Shown here: positions 25,295-33,238 of the stretch, piece by piece
How positions within the stretch are numbered: position 1 is the stretch's first letter
How the letters are laid out: the number at the start of each line of letters is the position of its first letter
Origin: Bryobacteraceae bacterium
Lineage (GTDB): Bacteria > Acidobacteriota > Terriglobia > Bryobacterales > Bryobacteraceae
Assembly (NCBI GenBank): GCA_041394945.1
Contig: JAWKHH010000003.1
Span: 806,001 to 870,000 of the forward strand
Length of the DNA stretch: 64,000 bases
Direction: 5' to 3'
Notes under the pieces: generated by a model
The model's input: only the letters and a program-made list of their open reading frames with translations
The model's database searches: none
What the model was told of the DNA's origin: nothing
Translations under genes and position numbers: made by a program

Positions 25295-26308
25295 ATGCCC
25301 GTATTTCTTCTGCTCGTATCGCAGGCGGTGGCGCTCGCAGCCGGCTGGGACGTCAATGCCGCGGCTCGCTACATCGACGCACGCCAGGAACAATGGGCCG
25401 CATGGAAGCCGGCGCAGTCGAAAGCCGGCGGCCAATGCATCTCGTGCCACACCACTCTGGTCCATTCGCTGGCGCGCGCGGCCATTCGCCGCGGAGGCCG
25501 GCAGGCGCAGCCGTTGACGTGGGAAGACGGCGTGCTCTCCGGGATCGAAAAGCGGCTGCGCGGCGAATTGCCGAAAACCGCGGGCGGCGCCGTTGACGTG
25601 ATCCTTTCCGCATTCCTCTCCACGCAGACGACGGACGGGAATCTGCAGCGCGAAGCCTTTGAACGGATGTGGGCGATCCAGAAGCGCGACGGACCCGGCG
25701 CCGGGGCGTGGGCCTGGTACAGCCTGAAGCTCGATCCGTGGGAGTCCGGCGAATCCGCGTTCTTTGGGGCCACCATCGCCGCGATCGCGGTGGGCAGGGC
25801 TCCGAAGCAGCTTCGCGACGACGCGCGTTTCCGCGGCAATCTGCAAGCGCTGCGGGCATTTCTTAATGAAACCGCGCCGCGCCAGCCTCTGCACAACAAG
25901 CTGATGCTCGCGTGGGCGTCGGCGAAGCTCTCCGGTCTGATGTCGAGATCGGAATTGAAGGCGCTGCGCGAAGCGGCCCTGAAGGCCCGGGCCGGCGATG
26001 GCGCCTGGTCCATCCAGTCGCTCGGGCCGTGGGAGTTTCTGCGCGCCGAGGCAGGCGATGGAGCCAATGCCTACGCCACCGCCTTCGCGGCGTTCGCGCT
26101 CCGGCAGACGCCCGGAGGTTGCCGCGACAAACGCATCGAACCGTCGCTCGATTGGCTGCGAAAACACCAGGACGCCGCATCCGGCGCGTGGCTCGCGCCG
26201 ACGATGACAAAGGCTTACCCGGCCGGTTCGATGCAGGAGTCCTTCATGAACGACGCCGCCACCGGATTCGCCGTACTCGCATTGAGCGGCGAAGGCTGCG
26301 GCGGCTGA
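25295..26308 (+). CDS. exported c-type haem protein with prenyltransferase-like (squalene-cyclase-type) repeats
   Basis: A 337-residue protein beginning at ATG 25295, two bases after the FG-GAP gene stop, with a signal peptide ending about AALAAGW. It carries one haem motif CISCH (C48-x-x-C51-H52) and then several helical QW-like or alpha-toroid segments (for example AWAWYSLKLDPWES, WSIQSLGPWEF and LDWLRKHQDAASGAW). This arrangement recalls the prenyltransferase/squalene-oxidocyclase repeat proteins found next to FG-GAP proteins in planctomycetes and acidobacteria. The function is not established. A haem-linked role in cell-envelope redox processes is likely. Confidence 0.7.
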   Translation: MPVFLLLVSQAVALAAGWDVNAAARYIDARQEQWAAWKPAQSKAGGQCISCHTTLVHSLARAAIRRGGRQAQPLTWEDGVLSGIEKRLRGELPKTAGGAVDVILSAFLSTQTTDGNLQREAFERMWAIQKRDGPGAGAWAWYSLKLDPWESGESAFFGATIAAIAVGRAPKQLRDDARFRGNLQALRAFLNETAPRQPLHNKLMLAWASAKLSGLMSRSELKALREAALKARAGDGAWSIQSLGPWEFLRAEAGDGANAYATAFAAFALRQTPGGCRDKRIEPSLDWLRKHQDAASGAWLAPTMTKAYPAGSMQESFMNDAATGFAVLALSGEGCGG

Positions 26309-26322
26309 CGTTGTTCTTTCGG

Positions 26323-26350
26323 CCCTCGCCGCGGATGCCGCCGGCGAAGG
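26323..26350. terminator. candidate hairpin between convergent genes
   Basis: Nine-base arms (one mismatch), 26323-26331 with 26342-26350, and a ten-base loop lie between the plus-strand gene ending at 26308 and the minus-strand cytochrome ending at 26351. No thymine run follows on either strand, so it is a weak terminator candidate only. Confidence 0.28.
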
Positions 26351-26668
26351 CTACTTCAGCGAGCGCACGAACGCAACGATGTCCCCGGCCTGGGCGGCTG
26401 TAACGCCCTTCACCGCTTTCATCTTGCCGGTGCCGTCCGTGATCGCCTTCGCGAGGTCCGCATCGGACTTGGCCAGGACTTCCTTCGACCCCAGCGGCCG
26501 CAACTCGACCTTCATGGCCTTGGCGATGCCCGGATTACCCTTGCCGTCCGCCCCGTGACAAGCTTTGCACTTCGTCGCGTAGAGAGACTTGCCGGCCCCG
26601 GAGTCCGCCGCGAGCAGCGCGGCCGAAGCGACCGCCGCAATTCCTAGCATTCGATAGATCATCTTCAT
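26351..26668 (-). CDS. exported monohaem cytochrome c
   Basis: A 105-residue class I cytochrome c with a signal peptide (IYRMLGIAAVASAALLAADS). It has one haem motif CKACH near residue 34 and the methionine ligand region GKMKAVKG near residue 82, followed by the C-terminal helix AGDIVAFVRSL. It carries electrons in the periplasm. The start ATG 26668 gives a normal signal peptide. A start nine codons upstream is possible. It faces the haem/prenyltransferase-like gene, possibly its redox partner. Confidence 0.88.
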   Translation of the reverse strand: MKMIYRMLGIAAVASAALLAADSGAGKSLYATKCKACHGADGKGNPGIAKAMKVELRPLGSKEVLAKSDADLAKAITDGTGKMKAVKGVTAAQAGDIVAFVRSLK

Positions 26669-26785
26669 GGTGTAGTGTTCCGTCCCTTTTTTCATCCTAC
26701 GGGATCGAACCGGCGTTTGTTGCGGAATCTTGCGTCCAAGGGCATTTAGACGCCCTCATCCTGGGAGACCGCTTCCGATCCGCGG

Positions 26786-26815
26786 CGCCTGTTACAACCC
26801 GGGCCGCCTGTTACA
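26786..26815. repeat. 11-base direct repeat pair, possible operator
   Basis: CGCCTGTTACA occurs at 26786-26796 and again at 26805-26815, 19 bases apart start to start, which is close to two helical turns. It lies about 150-190 bases upstream of the sigma-54-like promoter of the particle genes, an apt distance for an activator binding site. No protein is proven to bind. Confidence 0.35.
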
Positions 26816-26960
26816 CCCCGAGTGACACCGTCGATACGCTCCTCGGGCGGGGAGCTGTCACATCCGGCGAAGTCCGCTCTATCTCCTCCCCTCCCCAACT
26901 TCCCGAATCACCCCATCGAATCAGCAAGTTCGGCGCGTCCGGCCCTTCGGCGCCTTCATC

Positions 26961-26976
26961 TGGCGCGCCGCATGCA
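26961..26976 (+). promoter_or_regulatory. candidate sigma-54 (-24/-12) promoter of the particle operon
   Basis: TGGCGCGCCGCATGCA matches the sigma-54 consensus at the essential -24 GG and -12 GC with the required ten-base spacing, and differs at three less conserved positions. The predicted start of transcription is near 26988, just before the first gene of the cluster. The cluster ends with a sigma-54 activator, which makes the match more credible. Chance occurrence in GC-rich DNA is possible. Confidence 0.35.
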
Positions 26977-26996
26977 CCAACCAGTGGCATCGTCGA

Positions 26997-27320
26997 ATGT
27001 CCAAGCCATCGAAAAGCGGTTCGGAGAAAAGCGATTCCGGGCCGGGCCGCAGCGGCTCGGAGGGCCGCTATTCCAATTGGTTCCAGGTCGGGGTCAACGA
27101 CCTCGAGGTCGTCATCGATTTCGGCCAGGCCTACGGCGAACGGGACACGGCGTCATTTCATACCCGGATCGTTACGAGTCGAATTCATGCCACAGAATTG
27201 GTCCGGCTTTTGGAGACGGCGCTTCGGGAGCGAGGCGCCCCGGGAAAAACCGCTGCCGCTTCCAAGCGCCGCGGCGCCGGAAACAACCCCGCTTCCCGCA
27301 TTGGAGGCGGCGCCCGATGA
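26997..27320 (+). CDS. DUF3467-family small protein at the head of the particle cluster
   Basis: A 107-residue protein. After a Ser/Gly/Lys-rich N-terminus, residues about 24-83 match the DUF3467 pattern: YSNWFQVGVNDLEVVIDFGQ, then VTSRIHATELVRLLETAL. This small alpha/beta domain has no known function. The final 30 residues are basic and low in complexity. It starts about nine bases after the predicted sigma-54 transcription start. Its 3' end overlaps the 5' end of the next gene in another frame, so the two are probably coupled. Confidence 0.62.
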   Translation: MSKPSKSGSEKSDSGPGRSGSEGRYSNWFQVGVNDLEVVIDFGQAYGERDTASFHTRIVTSRIHATELVRLLETALRERGAPGKTAAASKRRGAGNNPASRIGGGAR

Positions 27321-28359
27321 GCACAGCGGCGACGAGGTCCCGGCAGCACCCGTGTTCCATACCGAGGCCGCACCGGTCTTCGAACCAAAGGCGGCGCCCG
27401 TCATGTTGAACGACGCCATCACCGCCATGCTGGACCGGCTGAACACATACCTCCCGGCCGCCCCTGCCGCGCCCGCTCCCGCGCCTTCCGTCTCGCTGGT
27501 GCGGGTGGAGGAAAAACCGGTGGGTCTCGGCAACCAGTCCGGCGAGGATCGCACGCGCTTCTTCCCGATCACGAAAAAAGGCCTGCGCCTTTCCGCCACC
27601 ACCCGCTTCCAGATCTGGGGCGCGCAGCCGGCGCCCGTAGAGCAACAGGTGGCCGCGATCTCCCAACAACTCTTGGCAGACCGGGAAGAACTCGTCACCA
27701 GAGGCTTCCTCGAACTGAAGCTCCGCGACGTCACGCTCGTCGATCACGTATCCGCGGTCAGTTCCTGGCGGCAGACCGCCGAGTTCGATCTGCTCTTCGA
27801 ACACGAGTTCGAAGACAGCGATCTCGCCGGCGGCCTCATCGTCCGCATCCCCATCGAGCTGCGCGAACAGTTCGGCGGAATGATCGTCTCCGGTGACCTG
27901 GCGATCTGGAACAGCGATGGCGCGCCCGCGCTCTCCGCCGCGCGCCGCCGCGGAACGATCACCGGTCTCGCCTCGCTCGAGCTTCTGCCCAGCGCGCCGC
28001 CGGCGGGCTCGGTGACGGTCACGCGAACATTCGATGGCGCGGTTGGTGCTCCCGTCGCCTTCCCCGATCTCGCGAACTTCGCCGCCGCCATCACCGGCCC
28101 CGCGCCTTCCCGCCATGCGCAGGTTGTTTTCGCCAGCCTCGGCGCGTTCCTCGGCGACATCGGCGCCACCGGCGCTCCGGCGATCTTCGTTGACGAAACG
28201 GATGCCGAACGGCCTTTCCCGTCGCGATCGATCTTGTTTTCCAGCCCGCTGCAGATGCAGTCGCCTTCCGACCGGTTCGAAATCGACTTCGGCGGAGCGG
28301 CGCTTGGAGCGGGCCAGATTGTCTACCTCCGCGTCATGCGCGGCCAACCTTCAGCCTAA
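27187..28359 (+). CDS. putative tail-terminator-like protein (gp37/Pvc16 position)
   Basis: Up to 390 residues. A Pro/Ala-rich N-terminus (about residues 1-70) is followed by NDAITAMLDRLNTYL, resembling the opening of DUF4255/Pvc16 and phage tail-terminator proteins, and then beta-rich sequence. In phage Mu the tail-terminator gene lies just before the sheath gene, as here, and caps the tube. The real start is uncertain: ATG 27187 overlaps the DUF3467 gene by 134 bases, while GTG 27352 or ATG 27403 would begin near the conserved helix. Third-position GC stays high from 27187, so the longer reading may be real. Function is inferred from position and the helix motif. Confidence 0.55.
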   Translation: MPQNWSGFWRRRFGSEAPREKPLPLPSAAAPETTPLPALEAAPDEHSGDEVPAAPVFHTEAAPVFEPKAAPVMLNDAITAMLDRLNTYLPAAPAAPAPAPSVSLVRVEEKPVGLGNQSGEDRTRFFPITKKGLRLSATTRFQIWGAQPAPVEQQVAAISQQLLADREELVTRGFLELKLRDVTLVDHVSAVSSWRQTAEFDLLFEHEFEDSDLAGGLIVRIPIELREQFGGMIVSGDLAIWNSDGAPALSAARRRGTITGLASLELLPSAPPAGSVTVTRTFDGAVGAPVAFPDLANFAAAITGPAPSRHAQVVFASLGAFLGDIGATGAPAIFVDETDAERPFPSRSILFSSPLQMQSPSDRFEIDFGGAALGAGQIVYLRVMRGQPSA

Positions 28360-28373
28360 GGAGAAATGCGGAT

Positions 28374-30059
28374 ATGCCGGAAATGGTTTTGCCAGGCGTA
28401 TATATCGAGGTTCGCGCGGAGGGGTTGATCACACCCGGCCGCGTCACCGTCGGAAACATCGGAATCGTCGGAACAGCGAACAAAGGGCCCGTCGGGACAC
28501 CTGTGCTGCTCAGCACGGCCACCCAGGCGCGGGAGATCTTCGGATCCTATGACGCCTTCGTCGACGGAACCCGGAGCGAGTTGTCGCTGGTGCGCGCCCT
28601 CGAGCTGGCCTACGACAACGGCGCGAGCACGGTGTTCGCCGTCCGCATCGCACAGGGCACGCCGCAGGCGGCGAAGTTCAGCGTCGCGAGCGCGGGAGGC
28701 GTATGCGCCGTGCTCACCGCGAAGTCGCCTGGCTCCTGGGCGAACGACCTCGGCGTGAACGTGGCGCCCGCCGAAGAAGGAGCGTTCATCGCCGAAGAAA
28801 CCCTCCCGGGCGCCGCCACCGTCAACCTCAGCCGGAAGCCCATCGCCAAAGTCGGCCGCAACCGCATCCGCGTCCGCATCGACGCCACCGGGCTGGTGAA
28901 GGAGTTCAACATCACCTATGGCGCGGCGGGAACGCCGCCCGTCGGCAGCGTGTTGATCGACGACGCCACCGGCGCGGTTACCTTCGAAGCCACTGAGGCG
29001 CCCGTGGCCGCCGACACCGTCATCGCCGCCTACGAAGTTCCGCAAGCCAGCAGCGCTAAGGTCACGATCAAACTGCAAAACACCGAAGAGGTGTACACCG
29101 TGGCCGACGGCGCTCACCTCGTTGCGCAGGCGAACGCGAACTCCGCGCTCGTGGACGGCGCCAACGGACCGCAATCGGCCGAGGTCCCCGCGCAGACCGC
29201 CGTCGCCGGGCAGTTCGATCTCTTCGGCAAGGGAACCGACGCCCCCGGCAGCAACGGCGAATCGGCCACCGATGCAGACGCCAAGAAGGGGCTCGAGCCG
29301 CTGCTGAACGAGCCCGTGCACATCGTCGTCGCCGCCGGAATGGACGACACCCAGATCGCCGACGAGTTGAAGGCGCACTGCGAAGTCGCCTCCACCGACA
29401 AGATGAAAGCGGACCGCATCGCCGTGGTGGGCAGCCGCCCGAAAGCGATGTTCGACGAGATCCGCAACCACAAGGTGGATAGCGAGCGCGTGGTCTTCGT
29501 CGCGCCGGGATTCAAAACCACCGACGCTGTTTCCGGCCGCGAGATCACCCTCCCCGGCTCCTACACGGCCGCCGTGATCGCCGGCATGCTCAGCGCGAAT
29601 CCGGCCCACGTCAGCCTCACCAACAAGCCGCTCTCGGTGGCAGCGCTCGAATCGCGCTTCACCCAGCCCGAACTCGAGCAACTGGTGCTGAACCGCGTGC
29701 TCGCCGTCGAAGAGCCCCGCGGCCGCGGCATCCGCGTGGTGAAGGCGATCACCTCCTCCACCAACACCGCTTTCCACCAGATCACCACCCGCCGCATCGT
29801 CGACTTCGCCAAGTACGGCGTCCGTTCCGCGGCCAGCCCCTACATAGGCCGGCTGAACAACGAGCGTGTCCGCGCGGCGCTCCAATCCACCATTCAGAGC
29901 TTCCTCCAGGAAATGCTCGACGACGAAATGGTGGTGAAGTTCGGCGTCGAGGTGACCGCCACCCGGGCCGACGAGATCAAGGGCATCGCCAACGTCACCA
30001 TCGAGCTGCAGCCCACCTTCAGCATCGACTTCATCCGCGTCACGATGTTCCTGTCTTAA
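28374..30059 (+). CDS. contractile tail sheath protein
   Basis: A 561-residue phage-type sheath. The N-terminal signature PGVYIEV is followed by GIVGTANKGPVGTPVLL, a beta-rich inserted central domain, and the conserved C-terminal subunit-assembly domain (RRIVDFAKYGVRSAASPYIG, NERVRAALQSTIQSFL). It forms the outer, contracting sleeve of the particle in the cytoplasm. A strong AAGGAG lies ten bases before the ATG, consistent with a high-copy structural protein. The tube gene follows directly. This is the strongest evidence that the cluster encodes a contractile machine. Confidence 0.93.
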   Translation: MPEMVLPGVYIEVRAEGLITPGRVTVGNIGIVGTANKGPVGTPVLLSTATQAREIFGSYDAFVDGTRSELSLVRALELAYDNGASTVFAVRIAQGTPQAAKFSVASAGGVCAVLTAKSPGSWANDLGVNVAPAEEGAFIAEETLPGAATVNLSRKPIAKVGRNRIRVRIDATGLVKEFNITYGAAGTPPVGSVLIDDATGAVTFEATEAPVAADTVIAAYEVPQASSAKVTIKLQNTEEVYTVADGAHLVAQANANSALVDGANGPQSAEVPAQTAVAGQFDLFGKGTDAPGSNGESATDADAKKGLEPLLNEPVHIVVAAGMDDTQIADELKAHCEVASTDKMKADRIAVVGSRPKAMFDEIRNHKVDSERVVFVAPGFKTTDAVSGREITLPGSYTAAVIAGMLSANPAHVSLTNKPLSVAALESRFTQPELEQLVLNRVLAVEEPRGRGIRVVKAITSSTNTAFHQITTRRIVDFAKYGVRSAASPYIGRLNNERVRAALQSTIQSFLQEMLDDEMVVKFGVEVTATRADEIKGIANVTIELQPTFSIDFIRVTMFLS

Positions 30060-30073
30060 AGGAGAAAACGAGA

Positions 30074-30604
30074 ATGCCGAACAACAACGTCCTCAGAGGA
30101 AACAACGCCGTGCTCACGCTCGCGGCAATCGATCAACCCGCCGGGCAGCTCGCCCAGCAGATCTTCGACACCGAATACTCCATCACCACGGTGGGCCGCT
30201 GCACCGGCGTCGAAGTCCACGTCACCACCGACCTCGAAGTGTTCCACGAGATCGGCACGCGCATGCCCGCCGACATCGCGCCCGGCAACGTCAACATCTG
30301 CGGCAGCGCGGATCGCGCCTTCGTCAACGGCGCGCTCATCCGCCTGCTGCTCGGCAAGCTCGCCACCGGCGATCAAAACCAGAATGCGGACTTCCACGAC
30401 GAGCTGCAGCCGAAATTCAACATGCTGCTCACCCTCGGCGCCAACCGTCCGGGCGAAGGCGTCACCGTGACGCTGTTCGACGTCCACTTCGACGACTGGT
30501 CCCTCGTCGTGCCCGAAGACCAGTTCGTCATGGAGAAGGTCACCTTCAAGGCGCTGCGCGTCGAACGGACCGAGTTCATCAGCCTCTCGCCCGTGGTGGT
30601 GTAA
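30074..30604 (+). CDS. phage tail tube protein
   Basis: A 176-residue tail-tube protein of the Mu/P2-like group, the normal size for the family. The single beta-barrel is visible as repeated strands (VEVHVTTDLEVFHEIGT, VTVTLFDVHFDDWSL, MEKVTFKALRVE). Hexamers of this protein stack to form the inner tube that is driven out on sheath contraction. The ATG has AAAGGAG nine bases upstream. It sits between sheath and tail-assembly chaperone, as in Mu. Confidence 0.87.
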   Translation: MPNNNVLRGNNAVLTLAAIDQPAGQLAQQIFDTEYSITTVGRCTGVEVHVTTDLEVFHEIGTRMPADIAPGNVNICGSADRAFVNGALIRLLLGKLATGDQNQNADFHDELQPKFNMLLTLGANRPGEGVTVTLFDVHFDDWSLVVPEDQFVMEKVTFKALRVERTEFISLSPVVV

Positions 30605-30610
30605 CCAGCC

Positions 30611-31075
30611 ATGACCCTCACCGCGGAACAACTGCTGGCCGGATCTTCGCTTCGCGAACCGGTGAACGTGCCGGCTGGATTCGTGGGCGCCAACGGAGCG
30701 GGACCATCGCAAGTGGTCCTGCGTCCGCTCGCCGTCCGCGACCTGCAGTTGATCGAGCGGGCGGCGAAAGACGACGAGCCGCTCCGGGCGGCGCTGATGA
30801 TCCAGCAGGCGCTGGTGGAACCCGCCCTGAAGGTGGATCAGATCAACCATCTCCAGGCGGGACTCGCCACTTGGCTGCTTGAACGGATCAACCGCCTCAG
30901 CGGCATCTCCGCCTCCCGCGACGCGCTCGACGAGATGGTGCAGGCGCCGCTCGCCCGCGCCTGCTTCGTCCTCGCGAAGGAGTTCGGCTGGACGCCGGAA
31001 GACGTCAGCGGCATGACGATCGGCCAGATCCTGCTCTATCTCGAGATGACCCGCCGCGAAAAGGAGAAGCAATGA
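30611..31075 (+). CDS. putative tail assembly chaperone
   Basis: A 154-residue mainly helical protein lying just after the tube gene, the position of gp41 in phage Mu. The sequence has PLAVRDLQLIERAAKDDEPL and the C-terminal FGWTPEDVSGMTIGQILLYLEMT, resembling tail-assembly chaperones that read a membrane/peptide-bond region or protect the tape-measure during assembly. No frameshift slippery site is evident. Its stop overlaps the next start by four bases. Confidence 0.7.
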   Translation: MTLTAEQLLAGSSLREPVNVPAGFVGANGAGPSQVVLRPLAVRDLQLIERAAKDDEPLRAALMIQQALVEPALKVDQINHLQAGLATWLLERINRLSGISASRDALDEMVQAPLARACFVLAKEFGWTPEDVSGMTIGQILLYLEMTRREKEKQ

Positions 31076-32250
31076 TGTTCTCCTCCACGGGAGTGACGGG
31101 TTGGGCGCGTACGATGTCGAACGAGTGCGGCGAGTCGCGCCGGGCGCGTGAGATTTCGTCGTGGACGCTGGACGCGCTCGAAACGCCGCCGGCCCTTGGC
31201 TCCGCATGCCGCTGGCAGGGCGCGATCGCGGATGTCCTCCGCGATGAGCCCGCCCCTGAGGAAACTGGGGCCACTCCCTACGAACGAGCCGGTTGCGCGC
31301 CGGCGCCGCCCCCTCGCCACGGGCCAAAACCTCCGGCGCGTCGCACGGACCCCGTCAACGAAACCCCGCGCCGGTTCGTTCTTCCGGAAGCCGCCTGCAC
31401 CGATGTGAAGCCAATCCTCGCGCGCTTCGCGCCGCGGAAGCCCGATCACGCCGATGCCCCTCGAGTGCAGACGCCCGCTTCCAAGGGGGCCCCGTCTCGC
31501 CCAGCCGTCGAAGCAGCGATACCGGTCGACCCGCCAGGGAAGCCGGCGCCGCACGCCGTGGTTCCCACTCCGCCGGAGGAGCCGTGCCAGCGTCGCGCAT
31601 CCTCGCGCGCAACGGCCGCGATGACCGCCAAGTCCGATCCCATCGGCGCGGCGCAGCCGGAGGAAGCCGCGGCGCGGCCCGAATCGATCGCTGCCCGGAT
31701 CGAGAGCGCCTTTCGAAGCCGCATCGACGGCCCGTCCGCGACGCGCGATCTGCTCGAGGCCGCCGCCGCCATCAACCGCCGCACGGGCGCCTCGGAAGCG
31801 CGCGATCTTGCATCGGAACCCCCGGCGGACCTTCCACCGGCGCCTCACCGGCAGGCGTCCGGCGCCGCTCCCGCCTCCTCGCCGACGGCCGCTCCCGCCT
31901 CCGCTCCAACGTCGGCGCCACCCGCCCCACCCAACGAACCCGCGCCGCTGCACCCCATCGGCGTCGCCACCCGCGCGACATCACCGTCGCCGGACATGCA
32001 GATCAACGCCGCCGCGGACGTGGCAGGCTCGGTCACCCGCATCGCGCCGCCGCTCGGCGTGCCTTCGCCGCCGCCGCTGGTACCCCAAAAGATCGCGACT
32101 CCACCGGCCGTTGGGCTGGCCGCGCCGCTCACCCGGCTCGCCACGCTCCCCGAAGATCCGGAAACACAGGAAGAGGACCTCGGCGCGCTCGCCAGCCAGA
32201 TCCAGGAGATCCTTCGCCGCGAAGCCCGTCGCCACGGGATCAGTTTGTAG
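31072..32250 (+). CDS. Pro/Ala-rich disordered tail-cluster protein
   Basis: A 392-residue protein dominated by Pro and Ala tracts (for example PPRHGPKPPARRTDP, PPADLPPAPHRQASG, APTSAPPAPPNEPAPL), with no domain I recognise. The ends are more ordered: a C-terminal helix LGALASQIQEILRREARRHG, and a helical patch near residues 205-245. It occupies the slot where a phage tape-measure gene would be expected, between chaperone and gpN-like adaptor. A long proline-rich string could measure or link the tube, but nothing proves this. Codon use matches its neighbours. Confidence 0.6.
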   Translation: MMFSSTGVTGWARTMSNECGESRRAREISSWTLDALETPPALGSACRWQGAIADVLRDEPAPEETGATPYERAGCAPAPPPRHGPKPPARRTDPVNETPRRFVLPEAACTDVKPILARFAPRKPDHADAPRVQTPASKGAPSRPAVEAAIPVDPPGKPAPHAVVPTPPEEPCQRRASSRATAAMTAKSDPIGAAQPEEAAARPESIAARIESAFRSRIDGPSATRDLLEAAAAINRRTGASEARDLASEPPADLPPAPHRQASGAAPASSPTAAPASAPTSAPPAPPNEPAPLHPIGVATRATSPSPDMQINAAADVAGSVTRIAPPLGVPSPPPLVPQKIATPPAVGLAAPLTRLATLPEDPETQEEDLGALASQIQEILRREARRHGISL

Positions 32251-32259
32251 GAACCAACC

Positions 32260-32796
32260 ATGCGGCCCATGCTTGACGATCTCGAACTTCCACTGGTGCA
32301 GGAGATCTCCACCTTTGACCGGCGCATGCTCGCCGAGCACAAGCCGCCCGGCATGGACGGAAGCCTGCTCCAGAACCTGGGCCGCCGTCCCACCTGCATT
32401 CTGCTCTGGGGCGTCGCCCTCGGCGAGGATTCCACGCAGTTCATGGAGCAGCTCGACGAAAAGTTCCGCGCCGGCGAACCGCTTCCGTTCATCGCCGACA
32501 TCACAACGGATTCAGATCTCGAAAACGTCCTCATCGATGACCTGCGCTTCCAGGAAGTGGCCGGCAAGCGCGAACGCTTTGCCTACGTCCTGACGCTCCG
32601 CCGGCATCAGGTTCCCGTCGAACCGGAAGTGTTGTCGGCGGTCGACGAGGATCTGCTCGCCGAAGCTCTCGAGCAGGTACAGGGAATGGTCGAAGGCCTG
32701 GAGGCGGCGCGCGCCTTCGCGGAAGGTCTCTCGCGGTTCGTGCCGCGGCTCACCGGGTTCCTCGAACAGATCGAGGAGACCCGAAACAGGCTTTAG
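32260..32796 (+). CDS. gpN/DNA-circularisation-type baseplate adaptor (copy 1)
   Basis: A 178-residue protein whose first 118 residues align with the N-terminal domain of the next large adaptor protein at 33239. Shared text includes RPMLDDLEL, GMDG/GLDG, DIxTxxxxENVLI and a basic R(R/A)F terminal strand. In Mu, N protein is a baseplate adaptor between tube and hub. Residues 120-178 are an acidic helix. This copy lacks the OmpA/PG-binding fusion of copy 2, so the particle may assemble with two related adaptors. It lies between the Pro-rich gene and the short helical gene. Confidence 0.68.
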   Translation: MRPMLDDLELPLVQEISTFDRRMLAEHKPPGMDGSLLQNLGRRPTCILLWGVALGEDSTQFMEQLDEKFRAGEPLPFIADITTDSDLENVLIDDLRFQEVAGKRERFAYVLTLRRHQVPVEPEVLSAVDEDLLAEALEQVQGMVEGLEAARAFAEGLSRFVPRLTGFLEQIEETRNRL

Positions 32797-32809
32797 CCAG
32801 GGAGGAAAC

Positions 32810-33226
32810 ATGCCAGCACCCAACGTTTACGAAGAACTCCGCGACGCGCTCCAGGAGTTGAAATCGTTTCTCGACGCCAATGTCCCCGTGATCAAGCCCG
32901 CGATCAACGCGCTCTCGCAGATCGTCCCCCAGGTGAACGACCTGATCAACGAGCTGATCGCGCTGTTGAACAAGCTCAAAACCGAGATCTCCAACCTCAA
33001 CGTCAACGCGATTCCGGGCCTCGACAAAGTGGCCACCTTCACCACCACCGTGAAGTCGCTGCTCGAAACAACGAAATCGTTGCTGCCGAACGAGGCCGCC
33101 CGCATCGACGACGTGGTCCGCGCGGCCGACGTCGTCACCGGCCTACCCTCGGTGGACCAGCTCAAGAACGAAATCACCACGCTCATCGACGCCGTGGTGG
33201 GCCACCTGAATAGCTTGAAGGCGTAA
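32810..33226 (+). CDS. short amphipathic helical protein
   Basis: A 138-residue protein almost entirely of long amphipathic helices (KPAINALSQIVPQVNDLIN, LIALLNKLKTEISNLNVNA). No cysteine, no signal peptide, no recognised family. It is flanked by the two adaptor genes. A helical protein of this length could act as a very short tape-measure, a plug or a linker inside the tube. No other gene in the cluster has a long coiled coil, so this and the Pro-rich gene are the only tape-measure candidates. Confidence 0.6.
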   Translation: MPAPNVYEELRDALQELKSFLDANVPVIKPAINALSQIVPQVNDLINELIALLNKLKTEISNLNVNAIPGLDKVATFTTTVKSLLETTKSLLPNEAARIDDVVRAADVVTGLPSVDQLKNEITTLIDAVVGHLNSLKA

Positions 33227-33238
33227 CCGCGAGAAACG

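Larger units (their letters stand above)
26669..26996. other. intergenic region upstream of the contractile-particle cluster
   Basis: About 330 bases without a convincing gene. It holds two 11-base direct repeats (26786-26815), a scatter of TGTCACA/GTGACA half-sites around 26822-26857 and a candidate sigma-54 promoter (26961-26976). Divergent promoters for the cytochrome gene on the left must also lie here, but I could not assign them. Confidence 0.5.

Noticed and set aside
26701..26996. Protein-coding gene in the leader (a 195-residue reading from 26822)
   Set aside because: It is Arg/Pro/Ser rich with no domain and runs out of frame across the DUF3467 gene.
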